Source of the DNA: Cytobacillus firmus
GTDB lineage: Bacteria > Bacillota > Bacilli > Bacillales > Cytobacillaceae
Assembly (NCBI RefSeq): GCF_023657595.1
Contig: NZ_CP098323.1
Location: 4,240,001-4,304,000 of the forward strand
DNA: 64,000 bases
Reading direction: 5' to 3'
Shown here: one piece after another, positions 7,624-15,936 of the stretch
How positions within the stretch are numbered: position 1 is the first letter of the stretch
How the letters are laid out: each line of letters starts with the position of its first letter
The notes under the pieces: generated by a model
Databases searched by the model: none
What the model was told of the DNA's origin: nothing
Seen by the model: the letters and a program-made list of their open reading frames with translations, nothing else
Made by a program: the position numbers and the translations under genes

Positions 7624-9201
7624 TTAACTTGCCCTATTTTCCTGCCAGGCTTCTTTTTTACCGCGGCCAAGGAAAGCAAATGCCGCTACAAGAACAGCTA
7701 CTGTAAGTAATGCGATAACAGTGCTGCCAGTAAATCCGATGACCAGATATCCAACAGCAGCGATTCCTGCTGAAATCAAGGCATATGGAAGCTGAGTCAT
7801 CACATGGTCTATATGGTTACAGCCTGCCCCTGTTGAGGAAAGGATCGTTGTATCGGAAATCGGTGAACAATGGTCACCGAATACTGCACCCGCCAGGACA
7901 GCTGACATAGCCGGCAATAGCAGATTCATATCTGTTGCAGCAGCAATGTCTCCAGCAATCGGAAGCAGGATTCCGAAAGATCCCCATGAGGTTCCAGTAC
8001 TGAAAGCCATAATTCCCGCTATGGCGAAAAGTAAAAACGGAAGCCATGATGTGCTCATATTTGAGCTTTCCACCAGACCGGCTAAATACTTTCCAGTTTC
8101 CAAACGGCCGATTAAATCAACAATCGCCCAGGCAAACAGCAGGATATAAACAGCTGGAAGCATGGATTTAATGCCTTCCCATACCCCTTTTCCAAAAACA
8201 TTTGGATTAACGCCTTTCAAGGAGAACGCCTGACGGAAGAATAAACCAAGCGAAACCAATAGACCCACCAGGCCACCAAGGATTAGGGATTTAGAGACAT
8301 CCGTGTTCTCAAATATTTGTAAAACGGTCGCATTTCCTTCAACCGCCTGTGAACCCGTCCAAAACATTGAGCCCACTGTACCAATAACAAGAGCTATAAT
8401 CGGCCAGACAAGATCACCAACAGATCCTTTAGAACTTGTTGGAAGGTCGTCCTTCAGTTCACCAGGTGCCGGCTTCTCAGGATCCATTACTAGCCCCTCT
8501 TCAACCGCCCGCTTCTCATGCACTTTCATTGGCCCAATCTCTATGCCTCTTATCGCCACGATAAATACAATAGCAAGAGTAGCCCATACATAAAGGTTCA
8601 TGGGAATCATTTGAATAAATGCCGAGAAAGCTGAATACTCGGTAACATTATGTGCAGCAAGGATTGTTCCGATCAGCGCAATAATATATGCTCCCCAGCT
8701 CGAAACCGGTGAAACCACACAAACAGGTGCTGAAGTCGAATCAATCAGGTACGCCAGCTTTGCACGGGATACGCGCTGGCGGTCTGTAATCGGACGCGAA
8801 ATCTGACCGACTGCCAGAGCATTGAAATAGTCGTCAATGAAAATGATAATACCTAAAACAGCTCCGACAATCTGTGCGCCTGCACGGGTCTTGACCCGCT
8901 TCATCGCCCATTCTCCAAAAGCGCGGCTTCCGCCTGAGATAGATATAAACGCAGTAATAACTCCTAATACAAGCAAGAATAGAATAATATATACATTCCA
9001 GGTGTTCAGCTCTCCGTCTGAAACAAAAATTCCTTTTACAGCATCCCAAATGATGCTGAAAGTTTCTGTGATGCTGAATTCAGCCAGCAATAGCGCGGCT
9101 GTAACGATCCCCACTCCCAGTGACAGCAATACGCGCCTGGTCAGGATAACCATAGCGATTGCTACCAAAGGCGGCAGCAGGGAGAAAATCGTGTTAGTCA
9201 T
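7624..9201 (-). CDS. NhaC-superfamily carrier, probable lysine transporter (LysW-like)
   Basis: A 525-residue membrane protein of the NhaC Na+/H+ antiporter superfamily with about 12 spans. Family signatures include IIIFIDDYFNALAVG and SPVSSWGAYI. Sequence alone would give Na+/H+ antiporter, but the gene sits directly behind a lysine riboswitch. NhaC-type genes under L-box control have been proposed as lysine transporters (LysW, from comparative genomics). Lysine transport, perhaps coupled to Na+ or H+, is therefore the better hypothesis. The ATG at 9199-9201 has a good GAGGAGGA ribosome site. It is a single-gene unit ending at the 7580-7616 hairpin. Confidence 0.85.
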   Translation of the reverse strand: MTNTIFSLLPPLVAIAMVILTRRVLLSLGVGIVTAALLLAEFSITETFSIIWDAVKGIFVSDGELNTWNVYIILFLLVLGVITAFISISGGSRAFGEWAMKRVKTRAGAQIVGAVLGIIIFIDDYFNALAVGQISRPITDRQRVSRAKLAYLIDSTSAPVCVVSPVSSWGAYIIALIGTILAAHNVTEYSAFSAFIQMIPMNLYVWATLAIVFIVAIRGIEIGPMKVHEKRAVEEGLVMDPEKPAPGELKDDLPTSSKGSVGDLVWPIIALVIGTVGSMFWTGSQAVEGNATVLQIFENTDVSKSLILGGLVGLLVSLGLFFRQAFSLKGVNPNVFGKGVWEGIKSMLPAVYILLFAWAIVDLIGRLETGKYLAGLVESSNMSTSWLPFLLFAIAGIMAFSTGTSWGSFGILLPIAGDIAAATDMNLLLPAMSAVLAGAVFGDHCSPISDTTILSSTGAGCNHIDHVMTQLPYALISAGIAAVGYLVIGFTGSTVIALLTVAVLVAAFAFLGRGKKEAWQENRAS

Positions 9202-9296
9202 TTCTTGTCCTCCTCTTGTTTTTTTGGATCACCGCCATGCGGCATGTCCGTTTTGCAATCAGGGGAAACAACAAGGATGATGACGAAAACCAAAAT

Positions 9297-9570
9297 AAAA
9301 AAAGAGTAACGATAGAGAAAAATCTATCATTACTCTTTTGAAGTAATTAGTTTCTCCATCACGATCTGTAGCTCCCCATTATGATGGGCTTTGACAAAGT
9401 ATATTCATACTTTCCCCTCATAATGACAGTGTTACTCCTATTCGAAGTAACCCCAGCATGATTAGTTTTGACTCACTAATTCTGCTTCGGCAACATTCCC
9501 TTTCGGCTGCGGTCGTCGTTGTCATCCTCACACAGCGTACTTTTGAATCCTGCACCTCTACCCCATCGGA
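9297..9570 (-). promoter_or_regulatory. Lysine riboswitch (L box) with terminator
   Basis: Read on the minus strand, the leader contains the L-box core blocks GGTAGAGGTGC (around 9551-9562), AAAGTACG, CAGCCGAAAGGG, GTTGCCGAAGC and CTGGGGTTAC. A P1 helix can form between CGAT..GTAG (around 9561-9568) and CTAC..ATCG (around 9361-9370). A strong terminator follows: a stem built on AGAGTAATGATAGA / TCTATCGTTACTCT at 9297-9340, then a T run. High lysine should favour termination and switch the carrier off (inference from the class). Confidence 0.9.
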
Positions 9571-9590
9571 TATGATAAGGTTTTTATGAA

Positions 9591-9619
9591 ATTATAGTAG
9601 AATTTTATCAAAATACTAA
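9591..9619 (-). promoter_or_regulatory. Promoter of the lysine riboswitch transcript
   Basis: On the minus strand there is a perfect -10 TATAAT (9591-9596). TTAGTA lies 17 bases upstream (9614-9619) as a weak -35. Confidence 0.6.
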
Positions 9620-9633
9620 CCTATTAGCAAGAG

Positions 9634-10380
9634 TTATTGGCCGGCCGGTATTTCTATTGATGGCGAGGTGCCCCCTCCGCCATTGTAAAATTGCGGGACC
9701 TTTCCCGGGTAAATGCCATAAGCCGCCAGCACATCCTCCTGTACTGTGATAATTTTGGTGGCAAAAGGAATGATAATTTGAACCTGTACGTCCAGGCGGA
9801 CCAGCACCTTCACTTCCACATTATTTATACCGTGATCCTTTGTCTCAGTTATGAAATTGGAGGTAACGGAACCGACTGCATTAAACTTCACCGGTATACG
9901 GGGACCCAAGTTACCAAGGAGGGCATTATTGGTTGCCTGGCCAAGCGGCACGTAATAGACAATTCCATTTGAGTGCTGCATTTCCTCCGTATTGATTTCC
10001 ACATCTGTAAAGGACTCCAACGCATCCAAATCGCCCTTTTCCGCTTTCTTAATATTATCCTGAACCAGTTCGGTTACTTCCGCTTTGACTCTGTTCAGCT
10101 TTTCCACGTTTATGCTGACAACACCGCTCTCGCTTGCTTCAAACATATCTTCTAAATCCATCACATTGGTAATTTTTTTATTAATCGCATTGTTTATCAC
10201 CAATGATGCAATTTTCCTTGTCTGTGAATCGGCATAGCTCATGAGTGTTGGCTTAAGCCCTTCATTGATAATCCAGAGGCCGGCAGCTGTTGAAATAACA
10301 AAAAATACAAAGGTCAGAAGAAATACATAGCGAAATGGAAGAGGACCTTTCCGGGGCAGCCGGCCGCGAAATTTTGCCAA
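9634..10380 (-). CDS. yunB: Sporulation protein YunB
   Basis: A 248-residue protein with one N-terminal membrane anchor (about residues 17-38) and an extracytoplasmic domain; it resembles B. subtilis YunB. YunB is a SigE-controlled, mother-cell sporulation protein whose mutants show a sporulation defect; the mechanism is unknown. Motifs include GPRIPVKFNAVGSVTS. The start is TTG 10378-10380, eight bases after AAAGGGGGG. The B. subtilis neighbours yunC and yunF lie upstream, with an HD-GYP gene and repeat copies in between. Confidence 0.9.
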   Translation of the reverse strand: MAKFRGRLPRKGPLPFRYVFLLTFVFFVISTAAGLWIINEGLKPTLMSYADSQTRKIASLVINNAINKKITNVMDLEDMFEASESGVVSINVEKLNRVKAEVTELVQDNIKKAEKGDLDALESFTDVEINTEEMQHSNGIVYYVPLGQATNNALLGNLGPRIPVKFNAVGSVTSNFITETKDHGINNVEVKVLVRLDVQVQIIIPFATKIITVQEDVLAAYGIYPGKVPQFYNGGGGTSPSIEIPAGQ

Positions 10381-10469
10381 AACAAATCCCCCCTTTACAA
10401 GCTATATGTATGCTGTAAAGGAGGGAACTAGGCTCAAAAATTTAAAATAGTTTATCGCAGTCTAACGGA

Positions 10470-10660
10470 CAGTAAGAAGGACAAAGACTAAGAACGCCAC
10501 ATCCTCCCAAAAGCTGCCGCTTTCGGTCGTGCGATGTATCGCTGCCGTAGCTTTCCTTGTCCTGTGGCAACGTCTTTGTGACCCACTTCCTCCCAAAAGC
10601 TGACGCATTTGGTCGTGCGATGCTCATGCTGACGAAGCCTTCCTTGTCATGTGGGCCTCA
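10470..10660 (+). repeat. Mosaic dispersed repeat, two hairpin modules without outer ends
   Basis: Two tandem modules occur here. Each has CCTCCCAAAAGC, a short loop, a pairing arm and the invariant TCGTGCGATG: hairpins at 10507-10526 and 10593-10612, invariant blocks at 10527-10536 and 10613-10622. The flanks GACTAAGAACGCCAC and GACGAAGCCTTCCTTG are shared with the copies at 39.9 and 60.0 kb. The AGAAAAGCG and GGAGCTAGAC ends are missing. One pair in each hairpin is mismatched, suggesting decay. Nothing else is evident in this 330-base gap. Confidence 0.75.
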
Positions 10661-10710
10661 ACTATCAATCAGTGGGGGATAAGAAAAGCCCCACTGAAGA
10701 AAGTTTCACT

Positions 10711-11805
10711 TTATTGTTGTACTAAAGTCGTATCACAGCCTGTAATAACAGAATTCAATTCAAGCCCTAAATCCGCTTCATAGGGCTCCACATTCCTGCC
10801 CTTTTCTTCAAGTATGCGGATGACAGGCCTGTCGCTGAGACCCGGATTCTGCCGGCAGACAACACCTTTTCTTCCGTCATTCAGCTCGACTGTAACACCA
10901 ACTGGATACACGGCAACCGCCTGCCGGAAAACTTCAATGACTTTCTTATCAAATAATTTTCCGGCCCCTGCATACAGAACTTCCAGGCCTTCATGCGGGA
11001 GCATAGCCTGTCTGTAAATGCGGTTGGATGTTACTGCGTCAAACACATCGGCAATCGCAATTATCTTGCCGAATTCATGAATCTCCTTCCCCTGCAGGCC
11101 GCGCGGATAGCCTGAACCATTTAATCTCTCATGATGCTGAAAGGCGCAATGCGCAACGAGGAGAGGGATCGTCTCTACCTTTCTTAATATATTAAATCCA
11201 TCTTCCGGATGCTTCTTTATTGATTCAAATTCGTCCTCTGTCAATTTACCCGGTTTCATAAGAATATCTGCAGGCACCTTCATCTTTCCGACATCATGAA
11301 GAATAGCACCCAGCCCCAGGATTTCAAGTTCCTTTGGCAGGAGCTGAAGCTTCATCCCGATTGCCAGTGAATACAGAGTTACATTCAGGGAGTGTGTGAA
11401 GATATAGTGATCATATGTATAAACATCTGATAGGATCGTAAGAAGCTCTTTATTTCCCCTTATTTCAATGAGTAGCTGACGTATCAGCCCTGAGAGCCGC
11501 TTGGAGGCATTCTCAATTACCAGAGAGCCTGATAACTCTTTATTTGCTTGTACTTCCTTCAGAACGGTTTCAATGGTTTCGATAGCCTGTTTGCGCATTT
11601 TGGGAGTCAGAGGGTCCTTATATTGGATATCCTCAGTGCGCAAATCCTTAATATACACATAGGTAATACCCATTTCCTGCAGTTTATGTATTAATTTATC
11701 AGCCAGCTCCACACCTTCTTGCAAAAGGACCTGACCCTTGTCATTATATATAGCTTTGGCCAAAACACTGCCAGTCTCAATTGTATTGGTTGCTGCTAAT
11801 CTCAT
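10711..11805 (-). CDS. HD-GYP domain phosphodiesterase (putative c-di-GMP hydrolase)
   Basis: A 364-residue cytosolic protein without membrane segments. The HD-GYP domain spans roughly residues 125-300, with metal-binding HD at H170-D171 (LHDVGK) and the extended HHERLNGSGYP motif at 224-234. These domains hydrolyse cyclic di-GMP to pGpG or GMP. All motif residues look intact, so activity is likely. N-terminal residues 1-60 resemble a small DUF3391-like region often fused to HD-GYP. GGGAGATATAT precedes the ATG. It is not part of the B. subtilis yun order, so it is an addition here. Confidence 0.9.
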   Translation of the reverse strand: MRLAATNTIETGSVLAKAIYNDKGQVLLQEGVELADKLIHKLQEMGITYVYIKDLRTEDIQYKDPLTPKMRKQAIETIETVLKEVQANKELSGSLVIENASKRLSGLIRQLLIEIRGNKELLTILSDVYTYDHYIFTHSLNVTLYSLAIGMKLQLLPKELEILGLGAILHDVGKMKVPADILMKPGKLTEDEFESIKKHPEDGFNILRKVETIPLLVAHCAFQHHERLNGSGYPRGLQGKEIHEFGKIIAIADVFDAVTSNRIYRQAMLPHEGLEVLYAGAGKLFDKKVIEVFRQAVAVYPVGVTVELNDGRKGVVCRQNPGLSDRPVIRILEEKGRNVEPYEADLGLELNSVITGCDTTLVQQ

Positions 11806-12027
11806 ATATATCTCCCATTATCCTTTTTTCGGTGCTACCTTATATTTCGGGAATTATTTGGTTTTATTTACATTATACGACAAAATTTCCGGCATGAGAG
11901 TAAGTTTATGATATATTTCCGGATAGAAAGATTTATATGAAGATAACCTGTTTTTACGTTCGGATAGAGTAATTTATGTGCAGAGCGCTCATGCATTAAA
12001 AAAAGACAGCCCTATTCAGGCATGCCT

Positions 12028-12330
12028 TTAAATCATTTTTAGAAGTGCTTCTTTTCCAATGGTTCCTTTAACAATACCCAGTTCCTCCGCCTCATAAGTG
12101 ACAGATTCAAGCGGGGCATTTAACAGCTGATCTATCGTTTTTACACCGACAGCCCTGCCGGCAATTACTTTTCGGTCCTTAAGCTTCTCATTCAGCAAAG
12201 CTACATCCAGAGCTCCGCACATGATATACCCTTTATCATTCGTTACCACCAGCAGATTGGTCTTCGGCAGCTGCACTGAAACACTCAAAAAAGTGTGGCC
12301 ATCTATATCAATCGGCTTCAAATCAATCAT
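12028..12330 (-). CDS. yunC: YunC, DUF1805 family protein
   Basis: A 100-residue protein matching B. subtilis YunC (101 aa, DUF1805) from memory, with the core DKGYIMCGALDV then LLNEKLKDR and AGRAVGVKT. Structures exist for the family but no firm function. The ATG at 12328-12330 is chosen because the longer GTG start at 12340-12342 overlaps the AAGGAG ribosome site. It lies between yunB and yunF, in conserved order. Confidence 0.9.
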   Translation of the reverse strand: MIDLKPIDIDGHTFLSVSVQLPKTNLLVVTNDKGYIMCGALDVALLNEKLKDRKVIAGRAVGVKTIDQLLNAPLESVTYEAEELGIVKGTIGKEALLKMI

Positions 12331-12392
12331 ACCTGCACCCACTCCTTTCCTTTTCCCTTACACAATATGTGCGGACAAGGAAAAGGGTGAAA

Positions 12393-12441
12393 GTGACAGG
12401 CACCTATACCAGTTGGCTGAAGTGGTGTAGGTGCCTGTCAC
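12393..12441. repeat. 19-bp inverted repeat containing GTGACAGGCACC, possible terminator
   Basis: The arms at 12393-12411 and 12423-12441 are complementary over 19 bases with a single G-U pair, around an 11-base loop. The structure ends six bases before the yunF stop, on the minus-strand downstream side, so it could terminate yunF transcripts although no T run follows. A related motif, GTCAGGCACCGG, occurs near 45490. Confidence 0.7.
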
Positions 12442-12446
12442 CCGCT

Positions 12447-13292
12447 TTAGAATAAATCAAGCTGTCTTGGAGCAAGCTGCTGATATTCGATATCCAGCAT
12501 TTCGATCATTTGTTTAGCGTTGTCTGCCGCGTCACCGCCAGAGTTGTTGTTGAAAACGACGAATACATTTTTACATTTTTTCTCGAGCAATTTCAGATGT
12601 TTTGCCCATTCTGTCAGTTCTTTTTCGTTATAGCGGTAAAGATAGCGGACCTCCCGCCAGTTGTCCGCATTCTTTTTCTGCCAGCCGTGAAAATTGCGTC
12701 CATGAAAACGAACGAGCACCTTGTCAGTACTGGTTGTTTCCAGAACTGTCGGAACTGAACCTTCACCGGCTTGCGGCTCGTCACAGATGCTGTGAATCCA
12801 GTCTTCCTCTTTCATAAAGCTTAATGTGCTTTCCCTGAACTCCGGACGAAACCATGATTGATGCCTGAACTCCAGGGCACATGGGATATCCCCCATCTGC
12901 TCCTTGCACCAGCGGAGGAAATCGACATTGGCTTTTTTGCAGTCAAACCATGGCGGAAATTGAAACAGTACCATAGCCAGTTTGCCGGATTCGATATAAG
13001 GCTCCAATGAATCTTTAAACGCTTCAAACATTTCTTCTTTGCTTTCAAAAGGGATTTCACCTCTCTGATGACCTGTCATGCCCTGGTAGGCTTTTACTAT
13101 GAATTGAAAAGATTCAGGCGTGTCCTTTACCCATTTGGAAGAGTTACGCTTTGGCTGCACCGCATAAAAAGCAGAGTCCACCTCCACAGTAGGGAAATGG
13201 CCCGCATATTCTTTTAGCTTATCTCTAGGTGAAACATTGCCCGTATATAGGCTATCATGGTCGCCCCAGCCTGTTACGCCGATGATAATCAT
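12447..13292 (-). CDS. yunF: YunF, DUF72 family protein
   Basis: A 281-residue protein of the DUF72 (TIM-barrel-like) family, resembling B. subtilis YunF. Characteristic elements are GVTGWGDHDSLY at the N-terminus, PRDKLKEYA..FPTVEVDSAFYA, and VVFNNNSGGDAADNA near the C-terminus. The function of DUF72 proteins is not established. It ends QLAPRQLDLF. The ATG at 13290-13292 has a GGAGG site upstream. It appears to be transcribed alone. Confidence 0.9.
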   Translation of the reverse strand: MIIIGVTGWGDHDSLYTGNVSPRDKLKEYAGHFPTVEVDSAFYAVQPKRNSSKWVKDTPESFQFIVKAYQGMTGHQRGEIPFESKEEMFEAFKDSLEPYIESGKLAMVLFQFPPWFDCKKANVDFLRWCKEQMGDIPCALEFRHQSWFRPEFRESTLSFMKEEDWIHSICDEPQAGEGSVPTVLETTSTDKVLVRFHGRNFHGWQKKNADNWREVRYLYRYNEKELTEWAKHLKLLEKKCKNVFVVFNNNSGGDAADNAKQMIEMLDIEYQQLAPRQLDLF

Positions 13293-13661
13293 TGAAACAC
13301 CTCCGTTTTTTTACTCTACTTTTCTTTTAACGGAAAATTTTGTACTGAAACTCTATATGATTATAATTTATTAAAAGTTTCAATTTCCAAGATTTTTAAT
13401 CCAGTTTACCATAGGATTTTTTAAACTTCCTTTAAAATAATAAACAATTGATTGCTAAGCATTGATCTTATTGAACTCCAAGTTCTTGCCATATATAAAA
13501 CAAGACGCTTCCTCCTTAACTCTAAGAAAGCGTCCTATGGCTGTGAAGTATTCTTATTTTGTTACTCCTCTGATTTTACCCTATATTGGGAAGTTGCTAC
13601 TTATATAAATTAAAGGGGCGAGTATAAGCTAGTTGAAGGTTTTGCTCCTTTTGCACTTTTA
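13293..13661. other. AT-rich gap, only a terminator recognised
   Basis: The region between yunF and the ger operon. Apart from the hairpin at 13495-13536, I see no ORF with a ribosome site, no repeat copy and no known RNA. Confidence 0.5.
13495..13536 (-). terminator. Probable terminator of the first ger operon
   Basis: On the minus strand, GACGCTTTCTTA pairs with TAAGGAGGAAGCGTC (small bulges) and is followed by TTGTTTTA. It lies about 125 bases after the gerC-type stop. Confidence 0.55.
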
Positions 13662-14840
13662 TTATTTCGATTTATTCATTTTTCTGCCTTGAGTCTGGAA
13701 TTGTTTAATGTTAACCTTCACGTTAATATTAATTGAAGCTTCAGGAAACCGTTCCTCCCAATTTCCCTTTACTTTTTTCCACACTTTCGGTTGATTGATT
13801 CGTAAACTCTCTCCAAATCCAGCGACATCTACTTTTAATTCTTTTTGGGTCTTGGTTAATCCAGCTTCCATTAATCGCATAAATTCTTTTTCAATTGTTT
13901 TTTCTGCATCTCGAATAAACTTCTCATTAAAAGCATCACTGTTTGGAATCCAATCTTCAGATAATCGGCCTTCAGTATTAATGTTTACTGTATACGAAAT
14001 GTCCTCTCCATTAACCTTAGGCCTAATTGAACTTTTTAGCTGATCAATTTCATATGTAATGATTTTGTCCGTTTCTTTATCGACTCCTGTTACGGCACCT
14101 GCTTTTGCTTCACCTGTAATACAATTAATGCCAAAGGTTTCATCTTCATTAAGCTCCCCAATCATTTTCTGTGTATTCCCTTTGATAACTGCTGCCCCAA
14201 TGATTTGAACTCCACCTTTAAATTTTTGTACTTTCTGAACCAAAAAACTTGAACTGGCCGACATTTTTTCCGAGAAATCGCCTAAGGATAATTTTGGGGG
14301 CATTTTTGCTGTTTTCGTTTTCATATTTTCAGTTATAGACAATAGCTTTAAAGCAGGTACTGGATCCTTTGTTCCTTTTATGCTTAATATTTCGCTTGCT
14401 CTCTCCTCTGAGATCAATACATGAACTGTCCGTCTTATTTCATGGTCGCGAAAGAAAAAATTCAATAATTGGAGCAAATTAATGGATTGTGCTGCTTCCT
14501 TACTAATGACCAATACTTTTAAATGGGAATAATTCGGACTGCGACTTGTAGCCGTGGAAGCTTCACGGCCCGCTTCAAATAAAGAGGACTCATCGATTGT
14601 TAAGTTTTGGAATGGCTCTGCTTGACTGCCGCCGCCTCCATTCTCTCCAGCCAATACTTTAGGTACTACAGTTTGAATTGTAAATTCAGGAGTTATGTGT
14701 TTTGCTGAAGATTCTTGATAATCCACTCCGACACCACAGGCCAGACCTATATCTTCAATATCAACGCGATCCCAACACCCTCCCATAAAAAGAATCGAGA
14801 TGCAGCAGCATATCAAGATGCTTTTTTTAATTCTTCGCAT
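13662..14840 (-). CDS. Ger(x)C family germinant-receptor lipoprotein
   Basis: A 392-residue lipoprotein, the C subunit of a GerA-type nutrient germinant receptor in the spore inner membrane. The signal peptide ends in the lipobox LFMGGC, followed by WDRVDIEDIGLACGVGVDY, typical of the GerC family. The three-domain C-subunit architecture is expected over residues 25-390. The start overlaps the end of the B-subunit gene by 14 bases, indicating coupling. A-B-C order is conserved (A at 15937, B at 14827). The germinant cannot be inferred from sequence. Confidence 0.92.
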   Translation of the reverse strand: MRRIKKSILICCCISILFMGGCWDRVDIEDIGLACGVGVDYQESSAKHITPEFTIQTVVPKVLAGENGGGGSQAEPFQNLTIDESSLFEAGREASTATSRSPNYSHLKVLVISKEAAQSINLLQLLNFFFRDHEIRRTVHVLISEERASEILSIKGTKDPVPALKLLSITENMKTKTAKMPPKLSLGDFSEKMSASSSFLVQKVQKFKGGVQIIGAAVIKGNTQKMIGELNEDETFGINCITGEAKAGAVTGVDKETDKIITYEIDQLKSSIRPKVNGEDISYTVNINTEGRLSEDWIPNSDAFNEKFIRDAEKTIEKEFMRLMEAGLTKTQKELKVDVAGFGESLRINQPKVWKKVKGNWEERFPEASININVKVNIKQFQTQGRKMNKSK

Positions 14841-15924
14841 TTCGTTTCCTCCTTATGAAGGCAATTATTAAAAAAAGGATGGGGATAATTCCTGTAATTA
14901 TGATGGCCATGTTGCCAATATAGTCAGCTAATTTAAAAACTCCATTTATATCTTCCGGATACATCGCACATAGATAAATGAATGGTATAAGACCATACAC
15001 AAAAGGTTTGTACGCTTTCTTAAAAACTTGACTCAAACCTAAACTAGCAAAATAAAAATTCATTATAAAGGATGTAAACGTTGTAATCACCCAAAGAATG
15101 ATAAAAAAGCTTTCAAACCTTTCTAAAAGGAGGAATTTCATTTCAATTGATTTGACCAGTTCGATCGTCGGCCATGTTAACTGCCTAACCTCATCTACTG
15201 TTAATGAGCCAATAACAGCTATTACGATCAGGATATACAAAAATAACGGGATAAATATTCCCACGGCTGCAGCTTTCATAGCTTGTTGTGGACGTTGCAT
15301 ATATGCGATTAAAATAAGAAAACTTTCAATTCCAGCAAGAGATAAAGTTGTTGGCTTAATCCCGTTGACAACTGGCTTAAATCCTTCACCTAAGACAGGG
15401 CGAAGGTTATTTAGATCAACATTTGTCACACTAAGACCCAGCATAAAAAAAATAAATACCAAAACAACCGGAAAGTAAATTTGAAGCAATTTTACAATAG
15501 GATATATGCCGCTGATCACGATATACACGCCTACTGCGATATAAACGATAATCACTGCTTCTATCGGAGTTTTATCCAGCAAATAAGCGCGAAGCACTTC
15601 AGCCATTGATCGTGCCTGATATCCACTAACTAATATAAAATACATCATAATAAATAGATTAAAAACAAGACCTGCCCATTTGCCAACCAATATAGGACTA
15701 AATTGATAAATCGTCATTCCTTTAAATCGAAGGCATAACTTGGTTATAAAAAAAGCAGCAACAAATGTGATTCCGCCACTAAAAAGCATACTGATCCAAA
15801 TATCAGGCGTTTGAACTTCCTCTGCACTTACGCGGGGTAATGTTACAATCCCCACACCAATGATTGTCATTACTAAAGCGACTGTAGCCTGTGTAGGTGT
15901 AATTTTTTCGTTTGAACCATTCAC
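14827..15924 (-). CDS. GerB-type germinant receptor permease subunit
   Basis: A 365-residue integral membrane protein of the spore-germination permease family (APC superfamily) with about ten spans. It opens EKITPTQATVALVMTIIGVG. B subunits are thought to form the amino-acid/ligand-sensing pocket of Ger receptors. The start is a GTG (15922-15924) with AAAGGAAG upstream, 12 bases after the A-subunit stop. Second gene of a gerABC operon; specificity unknown. Confidence 0.92.
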   Translation of the reverse strand: MNGSNEKITPTQATVALVMTIIGVGIVTLPRVSAEEVQTPDIWISMLFSGGITFVAAFFITKLCLRFKGMTIYQFSPILVGKWAGLVFNLFIMMYFILVSGYQARSMAEVLRAYLLDKTPIEAVIIVYIAVGVYIVISGIYPIVKLLQIYFPVVLVFIFFMLGLSVTNVDLNNLRPVLGEGFKPVVNGIKPTTLSLAGIESFLILIAYMQRPQQAMKAAAVGIFIPLFLYILIVIAVIGSLTVDEVRQLTWPTIELVKSIEMKFLLLERFESFFIILWVITTFTSFIMNFYFASLGLSQVFKKAYKPFVYGLIPFIYLCAMYPEDINGVFKLADYIGNMAIIITGIIPILFLIIAFIRRKRNAKN

Positions 15925-15936
15925 TATGATCTTCCT

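Noticed and set aside
9691-10155. Plus-strand frames opposite yunB
   Set aside because: Shadows of the coding strand without ribosome sites.
10670-10697. CAGTGGGG / CCCCACTG hairpin as terminator of the HD-GYP gene
   Set aside because: A good stem, but no T run on the minus strand; left uncalled.
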